Below, piece after piece: positions 26,421 through 36,424 of a stretch of DNA of 64,000 nucleotides (positions are counted from its first letter, which is position 1; the number at the start of each line of letters is the position of its first letter). Location of the stretch: the NCBI RefSeq assembly GCF_018390515.1, contig NZ_JAHBBK010000001.1, forward strand, positions 1,364,001 to 1,428,000, in the 5' to 3' direction. The translations under genes and the position numbers were made by a program. Source of the DNA: Mucilaginibacter sp. Bleaf8 (lineage in GTDB: Bacteria > Bacteroidota > Bacteroidia > Sphingobacteriales > Sphingobacteriaceae). Below the pieces are notes generated by a model. It did not search any database. It was not told where the DNA came from and was given only the letters and a program-made list of their open reading frames with translations.

Positions 26421-28703
26421 ATGTTCCGATCCACCACCAATTCTGAGTACCACGCTTACAACCTGTTGCAAATGGCCGATTTGAAAAAACAGTCGGACCG
26501 AACAGTAAACTACTTTTTGGCCGGCTACTTTGCCGTTGGCCTTATACTAGCCGGGTTTTACGGCACCTGGATCATTGCACTGTCGGTAAGTGGCCTGCTG
26601 CTGCTTGCTTACTATTCTGTAAAAATAGCCCTGCCCGATTCTGACTTATATCAATATGTACTGAGCAGCGCCCTGGGCATTTTTGTAGCCCAGTTTATTT
26701 ATCAGATGCATGGCATGTTCGAAATGCACTTTTTTGCATTCATAGGTAGCGCCATTCTTATCATTTACCGAAACTGGAAATTACAGTTACCGCTTCTGGT
26801 TGTGGTTGGCATACACCATGCATTGTTCAGCTATCTTCAGCATTCGGGCATGCAAAACATCTACTTTACCCAGCTGGCTTATTTTGATTTGCAAACCCTG
26901 ATCATACATATGATGCTTACCACGTTCATCATTTTTGTATCGGGTTTATGGGCCTACCAGCTTTACCAGGCGAGCGAATGGCAAATTCAGCAAACGCTGG
27001 TGATGAAAGAACTACAGCAGGAGGCTGCTATTAGCCAGGAACGGAAAGAGAACCAGGAAAAACTGGAGGTACTGAACATGGAATTAATGGAGTCAAACGC
27101 ACAATTGGATAAAGCACGTAAGGATGCCGAACAAGCCAATAGAGCAAAAAGTGTGTTTTTGGCAACCATGAGCCATGAAATACGCACACCCATGAACGGC
27201 ATTATCGGAATGTCATCCCTGTTAGGGGAAACAGCGCTTACCGATCAGCAACGGATGTATACCGATACTATTACCAACTGCGGCGACAGCCTGCTTACGG
27301 TAATCAATAACATATTGGATTTCTCAAAAATTGAAGCCGGCGGCATGGAGCTGGAACAGGAAAACTTTGACCTGCGTGGTTGCATTGAGGAGGTACTGGA
27401 TATATTCGGTACTAAAGTAGCTTACACCGGCATTGAGATTGCCTATTGCCTGGCCGATGATGTACCCGCGCAAATAAAAGGCGATAAAGTGCGACTGCAA
27501 CAAGTGCTTACCAACCTGGTAGGTAACGCCATTAAGTTTACCAACCATGGCGAGGTAATTGTGAAAGTGCGCCGGGCAGCAATATTAAACAACGGGCAGG
27601 TTGAACTAAGATTTGAGGTGCATGATACCGGTATTGGTATACCTGACGATAAACTTGAGCGATTGTTTAAAGCTTTCAGCCAGGTAGATTCCTCTACTAC
27701 CCGCAAATACGGCGGCACAGGCCTTGGCCTGGTTATTTCCGAAAAACTGGTAAGGCTTATGGGCGGACTCATAACTGTAAGCAGCACGCCCGGTAAAGGA
27801 TCTGTTTTTTCATTTACCACCGCGGTATCAATAGGTGCCGTAATCGCACAGCCGTATGTTGAGTACGATATGTCATCGCAAGCCGGCAAAAGAATATTGG
27901 TTGTGGATGATAACCATACAAACCAGAATATCTTACGCATTCAGTTACAAAACTGGGAGCTTGTACCCGTAACCGTATCATCAGGCCGGGAGGCTTTGGA
28001 CCTGCTGGAACGGGATAGCCAATTTGATTTGATTATTACAGACGGGCACATGCCTGAGATGGACGGAACCGAACTGGGGCGCCATATCAGAGCCAGCTAT
28101 CCGAATATTCCTGTTATTCTGTTAAGTTCGGTGGGTGATGAACGCAAAGCGGAGAATCTAAACTTATTTACGTATGTACTTACCAAGCCTATTAAGCAAT
28201 ATGCTTTGAGCAAATACATACTTAACAGCTTACAATCGCAACAAAAATCGGGTAACACACCTAAAATCATCAGTAAAATCCCTGCCAACTTTGCCGAGCA
28301 ACATCCGTTCAAAATTCTGGTAGCGGAGGATAATAAGATCAACCAGAAAGTAATATTGCACATGCTGGCCAAACTGGGCTACCAAGCTGATCTGGCCGCC
28401 GACGGTTTACAAGCCATTGAGCAATTAAAAACCGCCTATTATGATTTGGTGCTGATGGATATACAAATGCCGCATATAGATGGATTAGAGGCTACCCGCA
28501 TTATACGTACAACACATAAGCAACAGCCCCTTATTATAGCCTTAACCGCCAACGCACTTAGCGGCGACCGCGAAGAATGCATACAGGCCGGCGCAAATGA
28601 TTACCTGCCCAAACCGGTAAAACCGGATGATTTGCTTGGCAAATTATCACACTGGTTTAACAAGCTGCTTAAAGCCGGAACGATAAAGAGCAATATGAAT
28701 TGA
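26421..28703 (+). CDS. membrane hybrid sensor histidine kinase with two receiver domains
   Basis: About 760 residues. Residues 30-180 hold about six membrane helices with conserved-looking [10 protein letters not shown] and [10 protein letters not shown] segments, similar to an integral membrane sensor seen in some chemoreceptors and GGDEF proteins. A coiled coil (190-245) leads to the HisKA domain with H252 in [11 protein letters not shown] and an ATPase domain ([20 protein letters not shown]). Two receiver domains follow; phospho-acceptor Asp residues lie in [13 protein letters not shown] and [13 protein letters not shown]. No separate output regulator is adjacent. It follows the thioredoxin-like gene by 6 bp, and its 3' end forms one arm of a shared terminator. 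Confidence 0.92.
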   Translation: MFRSTTNSEYHAYNLLQMADLKKQSDRTVNYFLAGYFAVGLILAGFYGTWIIALSVSGLLLLAYYSVKIALPDSDLYQYVLSSALGIFVAQFIYQMHGMFEMHFFAFIGSAILIIYRNWKLQLPLLVVVGIHHALFSYLQHSGMQNIYFTQLAYFDLQTLIIHMMLTTFIIFVSGLWAYQLYQASEWQIQQTLVMKELQQEAAISQERKENQEKLEVLNMELMESNAQLDKARKDAEQANRAKSVFLATMSHEIRTPMNGIIGMSSLLGETALTDQQRMYTDTITNCGDSLLTVINNILDFSKIEAGGMELEQENFDLRGCIEEVLDIFGTKVAYTGIEIAYCLADDVPAQIKGDKVRLQQVLTNLVGNAIKFTNHGEVIVKVRRAAILNNGQVELRFEVHDTGIGIPDDKLERLFKAFSQVDSSTTRKYGGTGLGLVISEKLVRLMGGLITVSSTPGKGSVFSFTTAVSIGAVIAQPYVEYDMSSQAGKRILVVDDNHTNQNILRIQLQNWELVPVTVSSGREALDLLERDSQFDLIITDGHMPEMDGTELGRHIRASYPNIPVILLSSVGDERKAENLNLFTYVLTKPIKQYALSKYILNSLQSQQKSGNTPKIISKIPANFAEQHPFKILVAEDNKINQKVILHMLAKLGYQADLAADGLQAIEQLKTAYYDLVLMDIQMPHIDGLEATRIIRTTHKQQPLIIALTANALSGDREECIQAGANDYLPKPVKPDDLLGKLSHWFNKLLKAGTIKSNMN

Positions 28704-28716
28704 TATTGCTCTTTAT
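28683..28716. terminator. bidirectional terminator embedded in two convergent gene ends
   Basis: A 14-bp perfect stem ATAAAGAGCAATAT/ATATTGCTCTTTAT with a 6-nt loop spans the last codons of the hybrid kinase and the stop codon of the D-lactate dehydrogenase gene, which converge with only 9 bp between them. Confidence 0.7.
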
Positions 28717-29699
28717 AACTTCACTCTATTGGCAAGTGTAGTTTTATTGATAAATGCGTCGATATTGTGAAATGTGGTACGGGCAATCTGTTCAATGGCT
28801 TCTTTGGTAAAAAAGCCCTGATGAGAGGTAATGAGCACATTGGGGAATGAGATTAAGCGCATAATGATATCATCCTGGATAATGCCTTCCGAATAATCAT
28901 GAAAGAACAGGTTGCTCTCCTGCTCATACACATCCAGCCCCAGGTAACCCAACCGGCCCGATTTTAATGCTTCGATAACATCCTGCGTGTCTATTAGTCC
29001 GCCACGGCTGGTATTGATGAGCATAGCGCCGGACTTAAACAGCTCCAAAGTTTTGGCATTAATCATGTGCCTGGTGCTGTCCAGCAAAGGGCAATGCAGC
29101 GAAACTACATCGGCTTCTGATAAGGTTTCTTCAAGCGAGCCATAGGTTACGCCTGATGCTGCAAGCTCGGCATCAGGATACACATCATAAGCGCTGATAC
29201 GACAGCCAAAACCTTTCAGAATATTACAGAATGCTTTGCCAATGTTACCTGTGCCTATTACGGCTACTTTGCGGTTGTGCAGGTTAAATCCCATCAGCCT
29301 TTCCAACGAAAAGTTACCTTCCCTTACCCGGTTGTAAGCCTTATGCGTTTTGCGGTTAAGCGTTAAGATAAGCGCCATGGCATGCTCGGCAACGGCTTCG
29401 GGCGAGTAAGCCGGCACACGCAATACCGGGATACCCAATGCATCGGCCGCTTTAATATCTACATTGTTAAAGCCGGCGCAACGCAGCACAATCAGTTTAA
29501 CACCGTTTGCATGCAAAATTCGCAGCACAGCTTCGTTAACGGTATCATTCACAAAAATGCACACTGCCTCAAAGCCGGCGGTCAGCTGGGCGGTCTGCTC
29601 ATTAAGCGGCAGGATGAAATAAGTAAGTTCATGCCCGGTATTAAACCGGTTTAAAAACTCCTCATCGTAATGGTAGGTACTAAAAACAGCAATTTTCAT
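28713..29699 (-). CDS. ldhA: D-lactate dehydrogenase (2-hydroxyacid dehydrogenase)
   Basis: NAD-dependent D-2-hydroxyacid dehydrogenase of the LdhA type, 328 residues, reducing pyruvate to D-lactate. The Rossmann motif is VAVIGTGNIGKAF; catalytic Arg in NTSRGGLID, Glu in DVYEQESNLFF and His in SHQGFFTKEA fit the family. This enzyme makes the D-isomer and so is distinct from the LutABC complex encoded earlier, which acts on the L-isomer. Confidence 0.92.
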   Translation of the reverse strand: MKIAVFSTYHYDEEFLNRFNTGHELTYFILPLNEQTAQLTAGFEAVCIFVNDTVNEAVLRILHANGVKLIVLRCAGFNNVDIKAADALGIPVLRVPAYSPEAVAEHAMALILTLNRKTHKAYNRVREGNFSLERLMGFNLHNRKVAVIGTGNIGKAFCNILKGFGCRISAYDVYPDAELAASGVTYGSLEETLSEADVVSLHCPLLDSTRHMINAKTLELFKSGAMLINTSRGGLIDTQDVIEALKSGRLGYLGLDVYEQESNLFFHDYSEGIIQDDIIMRLISFPNVLITSHQGFFTKEAIEQIARTTFHNIDAFINKTTLANRVKL

Positions 29700-29779
29700 A
29701 ACACTGGTAAATAGGTTGTTGATCTGTTTAACCAGTTTCAGCGCCGTTTTGTTTAAGGCCTACAGCAACACATTGGCTG

Positions 29780-31771
29780 TTAAAGTGGTAAGGTAAAATA
29801 GAAAGTGGATCCCTTACCTACCTCGCTTGTTACTGATAACTCGCCGCCATGCCGGTGAATGATTTCAGAACTGATGTATAACCCCAAGCCCAACCCCGAC
29901 ACATGGTGCCCTGATGGTTCGGCCCGGTAATAACGATCAAACAAATGTGCCAATTTAGCTTCGGGTATACCCGGCCCATAATCGGTAACAGCTACTTTGG
30001 CAAAGCCATTTTCGCGGCTAATTACTACAGTAATCAGCTCCGAATCGGGTGCATATTTAACCGCATTGTTCAGCAGGTTGGTAACTACCTGATCTATGCG
30101 GTGCTCATCGGCTTCCACTTGCAGTTCCAGGTCTCCCTGTATTTGAATTTTATACTTACCGGCTATGCTGATCGGGTTACAGCAGGCATTCAATAATTGT
30201 GAAACGATGAATTCTGATTTTTGCAGGTGCATTTCTCCTTGTTGCAAGCGCCCAACATTCAGCAGATCCTCAATCAGTATGCCTACCCGTTCCACACTTT
30301 TGCGCGCTTGCATAATGAGCTTAGGCAGCATTGCGTTATTAGGATTATCTTTTAGTTTATCTATCAGCTGCAAAGCTGCTTTAAGGCTGGTAACAGGCGT
30401 TTTTAACTCGTGGCTGGCTATACTGATAAAATCGTCTTTTTGTTGCTGCTGCAGCTGTTGCCCGGTTACATCCTGCATGGTACCCAGCATACGCTCGGGC
30501 TGGTGCTGGCTATCGTAATAGATAGTGCCCTCGGCATGTATCCATCTTATCTCATCACCGTGTATAATGCGGGCCGTATAGTGCAGGTGCCCGGTCTTAA
30601 ACGCCTTTTGGTAAGCCCTTGCCCGCAAATCCAGATCATCAGGATGTACCACTCCTAAATAGGCTTCATGCTTTTGCGGTGCATTAAAGCCCATTATTTC
30701 ATCAAACCGCGGGGAGGTAATGACTTCCTGGGTTTTGAAATTAAAGTCATAAGTACCCAGCTTGGCTGCAGCTGTGGCCAAGCGTGCACGCTCTTCGGCC
30801 TGCGCCAGCCTGAGCTTACCATCCACCTGGCTGGTCACATCCTGGCACAGTACCATTACACCAGTCACCTCTTCGCCATACTCGCGATAAGGCTGGTAAA
30901 CCAGGTTGAGGTAACCTTCGATTTTTTCACCATCAGCATAAACAAAGTAAGGATGTTCATACAAATATACAGGCTCACCAGATGTGCGCACACCGTCAAT
31001 AAGCGGCCTAAATGCCGGCTCAGCCTCCGGAATAATGGAAAATAACGACTGATGAAGTAAATCCTCTACCCTACGGCCTATCAGGCGGGCATAGGCATTG
31101 TTCACTATCAAAATATCGGCGTTATCACCGTTTAGTACAATAATACCTGTAGTAGCTTCGCGCACCAGGTTTTGAAACCGCGCCTCACTTTCTTTAACAG
31201 CATCAAGCGATCTGCGTAAAGTATCCCTGGTATCGATAAGCTCATCATTGGTGGCCGATAGTTCTTCGTTGGTAGCAGCCATTTCTTCATTGGCTGCGGC
31301 AAGCTCTTCAACCATTGCAGCCAGCTCTTCATTCATGTGCTGCTCACGCTTCGTGTTTTCGGCGATGGCAATACGATGCTTCAAACTTTCGGTTACATCT
31401 TTGGCGGTATGTAACAAGCAGTAGGTTTGTCCCTGCTCGTCCAGTATTGCTCGGTAGGTGAAATCAAAGTAAGAGGTTTGTAATTTACCATTTACCACCA
31501 GATTGGCTGGAGTATCTTTGGCTGTATAAGTTTCACCTGTACGCCATACGTTTTGCAGAAGCGCGGTAAAGGGTTGCCCCTTAATTTCAGGAATCGCCTC
31601 TTCAAAGGTTTTACCAATCACGCTGCGATCCTTGCCCCATATGGCAATCATCCCATCATTGGCAAATTGAATGCGTAAATCTTCGCTAGTATATATAGCC
31701 GTTGCATCTTCCGATAAAGACAAAACCTGCAACAGCGCCTCAGAACTTAAAGGCTTAACAGAATCAATCAT
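29780..31771 (-). CDS. soluble PAS-domain sensor histidine kinase
   Basis: A 663-residue kinase without membrane helices. Order: PAS domain (about 10-125), a coiled coil with the repeated pattern AANEEMAATNEELSATNDEL (130-185), a second PAS (about 190-310), a third PAS with a PAC motif (about 325-440, ending GTMQDVTGQQ), HisKA with the phospho-His in ASHELKTPVTSLKAAL, and an ATPase domain (NLLNNAVKYAP, DYGPGIP, GLGLGLYISSEII). The cofactor or signal is unknown and no response regulator gene is next to it. A perfect -7-like box (TAAATTTG, 31793-31800) lies upstream without a clear TTG. Confidence 0.93.
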   Translation of the reverse strand: MIDSVKPLSSEALLQVLSLSEDATAIYTSEDLRIQFANDGMIAIWGKDRSVIGKTFEEAIPEIKGQPFTALLQNVWRTGETYTAKDTPANLVVNGKLQTSYFDFTYRAILDEQGQTYCLLHTAKDVTESLKHRIAIAENTKREQHMNEELAAMVEELAAANEEMAATNEELSATNDELIDTRDTLRRSLDAVKESEARFQNLVREATTGIIVLNGDNADILIVNNAYARLIGRRVEDLLHQSLFSIIPEAEPAFRPLIDGVRTSGEPVYLYEHPYFVYADGEKIEGYLNLVYQPYREYGEEVTGVMVLCQDVTSQVDGKLRLAQAEERARLATAAAKLGTYDFNFKTQEVITSPRFDEIMGFNAPQKHEAYLGVVHPDDLDLRARAYQKAFKTGHLHYTARIIHGDEIRWIHAEGTIYYDSQHQPERMLGTMQDVTGQQLQQQQKDDFISIASHELKTPVTSLKAALQLIDKLKDNPNNAMLPKLIMQARKSVERVGILIEDLLNVGRLQQGEMHLQKSEFIVSQLLNACCNPISIAGKYKIQIQGDLELQVEADEHRIDQVVTNLLNNAVKYAPDSELITVVISRENGFAKVAVTDYGPGIPEAKLAHLFDRYYRAEPSGHHVSGLGLGLYISSEIIHRHGGELSVTSEVGKGSTFYFTLPL

Positions 31772-32023
31772 TAAAGAACTTATATCAAACTACAAATTTA
31801 AGCTTTAGCAACCTAAAGGACGTAATCATTTGGTGACTGCTTTGTAAAAAATTACGTTTACATTTATTATAACGTTGCCTTAAAGCAAACCGTATCAAAG
31901 CAATACTTACAGTGGTAGCTGCTAACAGGAGAGCTATGCCTTGCTAAATAAAGTGAACCATAATCACTTTAAAATGGTTTATCATCTACGCATATTTTTA
32001 TAAAGCTTGATAAACTACTTGCA

Positions 32024-34390
32024 ATGACTCAACAAACACCCTTAAAACCATACAAGTCCTCGTTATTCAAAGTCCTTCTTTTTACAATCATTATATTTTG
32101 TTTGCAGTTTTATACACCGGCAACGGCTCAAACTACGTTGAACTTAAAAAGCGATTCGGGCCAGGCCATACCCGATACGCTGCTGTTTAAACTGCAAAAA
32201 GCACAGGCAACCATTACCCAAGTAAACACAGCCAACAAAAAAGGTTACGGTCTCGATCAGATGAGGGTAGAACTGGCGCAAATCAACAAAGATGTTGCTC
32301 CTATTAAAGCCGATTTACGTATAACCGGCAAAGTGATTGACTCGAAAACGTTGTTCAGTTACAACCTGATCCTGAAAAACTCGCAAGATAAGCTGAGCGA
32401 ATGGCAGAAGAACCTGACTAAGTCGAGCAACGATCTTCAAGGCATGTCTAAAGAGGTTGTTGACCTGAGCAAAGACACACTGCTGTCCGTTGAAACGAAA
32501 GACAGCACGGCCCGCCAGCTCTATTTTAAGCAGATTAAAGATATCAAGCTACGCTTACAAGACGCGGGCAAAGTAACTTCGGCCAACCTGGATAGTGTAA
32601 GCCGTTTGCTGGCATCGGTATCAGCCGTTAATCTGGACATTTCCGATCTGCAGGCATCCATCAATGCTAAGTTAGTATCTTCGGGAAGAAGTGCCTTTAG
32701 CCGTGAATCGCCCTACATATGGTCAGTACCTAAAAATCAAGACAAAGAAAACATCGCAACGCAATTGTCGGCATCATACTCCGGTCAAAATAAAATACTG
32801 GGCTACTTTATAGACTCTACCTGGGATAACCGGGTGCTGCTCATTCTGTTCGGCAGCGTTTTCTTTTTATGGGTTTACCTCAATTACCGTAAGGCGCAAA
32901 AGCCCGAAGTAAAGCAAAATATAGGCGAGCTGGATTTTAAGTACATTAGCTCTATACCCGTTCTGCCAACACTTATTGTACTACTTAACCTGGCCCCGTT
33001 ATTCGAACCCGATGCGCCGGCTCTGTATATAGAAATCATAGAGTTTTTACTGCTAATGGTGCTGACCGTCTTTTTCTGGAAACAGCTTACCCCCAAAGAG
33101 CTGCGCTACTGGTTATTTATTGTGGTGCTGTATATAGTGGTGGTTTTAAGTACCGCAGCCGTACACAATGCCGTTTGGATGCGCTTATGGCTAATGGCCT
33201 TAAACATTGGCTCGCTATATGTGGGAATTAAGTTTTATAAAAAGCTGCTCAATATTAATGTAGCCAAAAAGCTGCTTAAACCTGTACTTATTATATACCA
33301 GGCTTTTAATGCGCTGGCTGTAATATTTAACATTTTTGGGCGCATTAGCTTGGCCAAAATTTATAGCGTAACTGCCATTATGGGCTTTACACAGGTAATA
33401 GCTTTGGCGGTGTTTATACAGTTGTTTACGGATGCGCTCGAACTGCAAATTAAAGTAAGTTCAGCAAACGGTGGGTGGTTTTCCAGGCTCAACCTAAGCA
33501 AGGCCCGCATATCGTTCAAAAAGGCATTATCTGTGGTAGCGGTAATTTTGTGGCTGTTGGTATTCTTTATTAACCTGAGCATAGCAGGTGGCATTTTTGC
33601 CTTTGTGCAGCATGTACTGGTTAAACAACGTACTCTGGGGAGCGTAAATTTCACTTTGAGCAATGTTTTGTTCTTTGCAGTGATTTTGTATATATCCAAC
33701 GTGCTTCAAAAACATGTAAGCATTTTATTGGGCGAACAATCGGTTGGCTTTACTAATGAGATTGAGCATAAAAGCTCAAAGCTTACGCTGATCAGGCTGG
33801 TTATTGCCCTGGCCGGGGTGTTACTTGCCGTAACGGTTTCGGGCATACCGCTGGATAAGCTGACTGTGGTATTGGGCGCCTTAAGTGTGGGCATTGGTTT
33901 GGGAATGCAAAATATTGTCAACAACTTCGTATCGGGCATTATATTGATTTTTGAGAAACCATTCCAGATAGGCGACTTTATTGAGTTGGCCGATAAAAAA
34001 GGTAAGATTCAGGATATAGGCATCCGCTCCAGCAAAATGTTTACCCAGCAGGGCACCGAGGTAATTATACCGAATGGCGACCTGCTATCGAACCGGCTGG
34101 TGAACTGGACCACTAATGCGGCTTATGTAAAATCGGAACTGCTGTTTAAAGTACACATGAGTACAGATATTGCAGCTGTTACCAAGCTTATACAACAAGA
34201 AATAGACAGCTTACCGAATGCGGTAAAAAACATCCAGCCCGAAGTACTGATCAATTCCATAGCTGCCGATGCAATTGAGCTTAAAATACTGGTATGGATA
34301 AGCAGCGTGTATGCCGAACCTGCATCCAAAAGCCAGCTGTTAAGTCAGCTGATTACACGCTTTAGCGAAAAAGAAATCAAATTGATGTAA
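32024..34390 (+). CDS. MscS-family mechanosensitive ion channel, long periplasmic type
   Basis: A 788-residue protein with an N-terminal signal/anchor helix (residues 14-35, ending PATAQT), an extended helical periplasmic region (about 40-270), around eight to ten membrane helices, and the MscS pore and beta domain near the C-terminus: LGALSVGIGLGMQNIVNNF, FEKPFQIGDFIEL, GIRSSKM and VIIPNGDLLSNRLVNWT. The general build resembles MscK/YbdG-like large channels that release solutes on hypo-osmotic shock. Convergent with the YihY gene, with only 32 bp and no evident hairpin between them. Confidence 0.92.
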   Translation: MTQQTPLKPYKSSLFKVLLFTIIIFCLQFYTPATAQTTLNLKSDSGQAIPDTLLFKLQKAQATITQVNTANKKGYGLDQMRVELAQINKDVAPIKADLRITGKVIDSKTLFSYNLILKNSQDKLSEWQKNLTKSSNDLQGMSKEVVDLSKDTLLSVETKDSTARQLYFKQIKDIKLRLQDAGKVTSANLDSVSRLLASVSAVNLDISDLQASINAKLVSSGRSAFSRESPYIWSVPKNQDKENIATQLSASYSGQNKILGYFIDSTWDNRVLLILFGSVFFLWVYLNYRKAQKPEVKQNIGELDFKYISSIPVLPTLIVLLNLAPLFEPDAPALYIEIIEFLLLMVLTVFFWKQLTPKELRYWLFIVVLYIVVVLSTAAVHNAVWMRLWLMALNIGSLYVGIKFYKKLLNINVAKKLLKPVLIIYQAFNALAVIFNIFGRISLAKIYSVTAIMGFTQVIALAVFIQLFTDALELQIKVSSANGGWFSRLNLSKARISFKKALSVVAVILWLLVFFINLSIAGGIFAFVQHVLVKQRTLGSVNFTLSNVLFFAVILYISNVLQKHVSILLGEQSVGFTNEIEHKSSKLTLIRLVIALAGVLLAVTVSGIPLDKLTVVLGALSVGIGLGMQNIVNNFVSGIILIFEKPFQIGDFIELADKKGKIQDIGIRSSKMFTQQGTEVIIPNGDLLSNRLVNWTTNAAYVKSELLFKVHMSTDIAAVTKLIQQEIDSLPNAVKNIQPEVLINSIAADAIELKILVWISSVYAEPASKSQLLSQLITRFSEKEIKLM

Positions 34391-34422
34391 AGCAAGATGA
34401 GGCGCCGGGCTTTCCGTATTTG

Positions 34423-35421
34423 TTAGATGGTAGAGCCCAGCGTTTCATTTTCACCATCCGACGGGTTTTTGTTAGCCGAATTTTCATTCTCCTGTATGGT
34501 GCTCTTATTACTTTTAACCTGGATGGTTTGAAAGGTTACCGCATAATCATTAGGCTTTATTTCGCAACCATATTTTACGGCATAATGCTTGGTGAACACG
34601 GCGCCAAAGTATAGGATGATGGCCGAATAATAAATCCACAATAATAAAATAATAAGAGAACCGGCGGTTCCGTACGCACTACCGGGGTTACTATTACCTA
34701 TATAAAAAGCTATTCCAAACCGCCCCAGCATAAAAAGCACAGCCGTAAACAATGAGCCAACCGCTACATCGCGCCAGCGAATAATGGCATCGGGCAGTAC
34801 TTTGAATATAATGGCAAACAGAATGGTTGTGATAAGCAAGGTAATAACTAAGTTACCGATATAGACCAACTGCACTGTGCCGTATGGAATAAAGGCCTCA
34901 AGCTTATCCATAAAACCTTCTACTACACCATTAATAATTAAAGATACCAGCAGCATAAATGCCAGGCCAGCTACAAGTGAAAAGGACACCAGCCGGTTTT
35001 TCAGCGTAACCCACCACCCTTTCTCAGAATCAACCTGCAGGTTCCATATCATGTTGATCGAGTCCTGCATTTCGGTAAAAAGTGAAGTGGCACCAATAAT
35101 CAGCGTTACAAAACCGATAATAGCGGTGAAAGCATTACTGCCAATTACGGCAGCATTTTTAATAATTTCCTGGATTTGCAGGGCCGCCTTACTGCCCACA
35201 ATCTCTTTAATCTGCTCATAAAGCAACCCTTCTATGGCCTCCTTGCGCCAAAAGATATTGGCCAGGTAAATGATTACCATCAGCAACGGGCCAAGGGAAA
35301 ATATGGTGTAATACGCCAATGAAGCGCTCAGTTTAGTTATTTTATTATCTACAAAGCCGCTGCCTGCCTGCTTCAATACATGCCACAAACCTTTTAGTGT
35401 AATCTTTTTGGATGTATCCAT
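34423..35421 (-). CDS. YihY/BrkB-family inner membrane protein
   Basis: A 332-residue membrane protein with six predicted helices and the family features LSASLAYYTIFSLGPLL near the N-terminus and LLLWIYYSAIILYFGAVFT near the C-terminus. The family was once called ribonuclease BN, which is now known to be wrong; its function is not established. The last 45 residues are polar and probably cytoplasmic. Confidence 0.9.
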   Translation of the reverse strand: MDTSKKITLKGLWHVLKQAGSGFVDNKITKLSASLAYYTIFSLGPLLMVIIYLANIFWRKEAIEGLLYEQIKEIVGSKAALQIQEIIKNAAVIGSNAFTAIIGFVTLIIGATSLFTEMQDSINMIWNLQVDSEKGWWVTLKNRLVSFSLVAGLAFMLLVSLIINGVVEGFMDKLEAFIPYGTVQLVYIGNLVITLLITTILFAIIFKVLPDAIIRWRDVAVGSLFTAVLFMLGRFGIAFYIGNSNPGSAYGTAGSLIILLLWIYYSAIILYFGAVFTKHYAVKYGCEIKPNDYAVTFQTIQVKSNKSTIQENENSANKNPSDGENETLGSTI

Positions 35422-35490
35422 ACCCAGTTAAAACATCGTTTTCAGGATATGGTGTTACAGCCTTATACAATTGCTAAATGGCTCGACAAT

Positions 35491-35524
35491 AAAAAGGCCT
35501 TTCTTATTAAAGAAAGGCCTTTTT
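35491..35524. terminator. intrinsic terminator downstream of the AraC regulator
   Basis: A perfect 15-bp stem AAAAAGGCCTTTCTT/AAGAAAGGCCTTTTT with a 4-nt loop lies 41 bp beyond the araC-type gene; the T-run on the minus strand ends that transcript before the YihY gene. Confidence 0.9.
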
Positions 35525-35565
35525 GTATTCTTAAAACAACCTATTTATCATAACGCACTGCCCTG

Positions 35566-36387
35566 TCATTCAGCCAAGGCCATCCATTCGGTGGGTGCCT
35601 TACCAAATTTCTTTTTAAAAGAATGCGAAAAGTGTGATAGGCTCTCAAACCCCAGATCAAGATAGATTGCCGATGGCTTTTTATGCTTGGCTTCTATCAG
35701 GTGCCGGGCCTCCATCAACCGCTTTTCCTGCAGCCACTGTCGGGGTGCCATACCAAAGGTTTTTTGAAAATCACGTTTAAAGCTTGCAAGGCTTCTGCCG
35801 GTAAGCCGGGCAAAATGCTCAACAGGCACGTTGAAATGGAAATTACTCAGCATAAACTTTTCCAAATCAATTTTATGCGGCTCCGAGAAATCAAACAGGA
35901 AAGCCCGAAGCCCGGGCAGGCTGTGCAGCAGTAACAAAACACCTTCCTTTACTTTCAACATACCCACAGCATCGGTTATCTTTTCATCGGAATGACGGAT
36001 ATAAGGAATTACGGATTGAAAAAAAGCCTGTAAAAAGTCATTTTGAGGCATCAGGATATTTGGTGGACCCATATATTTTTGACCTGTTTCTATTTGTTCC
36101 TCCAAAGCAATCTGTCTCAACAGATCTTCTTTCAGGCAAATCACAATCGTTTTGTAATCCTCGCCTTCCAGGGGCGTTTTAGTTAGCTCTCCTAATTGAT
36201 TTTTGCGAATCAGCAGCATCTGGCCTTTTTCCATTACAATTGTTTCGCTCGCAGTTTGCAAGGTAAACCGGCCAGATACCTGCAGCACCAGCATGTTATG
36301 CTCCAAAAATGCCATCTTCTCTTTCCTTACATTTGCGTAGTAAGAGTAGAAGAGAACACCGGGAATAATTTCAGTTGGATTGATCAC
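35566..36387 (-). CDS. AraC-family transcriptional regulator
   Basis: A 273-residue regulator with an N-terminal cupin-like effector domain (about 1-130) and a C-terminal double helix-turn-helix (about 175-273: RSLASFKRDFQKTFGMAPRQ, DLGFESLSHFSHSFKKKFGKAPTEW in two pieces). It lies 37 bp downstream of an aldo/keto reductase gene in the same orientation and probably in one transcript, so control of that reductase and of its own gene is a reasonable guess. The inducer is unknown. Confidence 0.92.
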   Translation of the reverse strand: MINPTEIIPGVLFYSYYANVRKEKMAFLEHNMLVLQVSGRFTLQTASETIVMEKGQMLLIRKNQLGELTKTPLEGEDYKTIVICLKEDLLRQIALEEQIETGQKYMGPPNILMPQNDFLQAFFQSVIPYIRHSDEKITDAVGMLKVKEGVLLLLHSLPGLRAFLFDFSEPHKIDLEKFMLSNFHFNVPVEHFARLTGRSLASFKRDFQKTFGMAPRQWLQEKRLMEARHLIEAKHKKPSAIYLDLGFESLSHFSHSFKKKFGKAPTEWMALAE

Positions 36388-36424
36388 TTAGTAAATATAG
36401 AAAAACACGGACTTATACAGCTCA

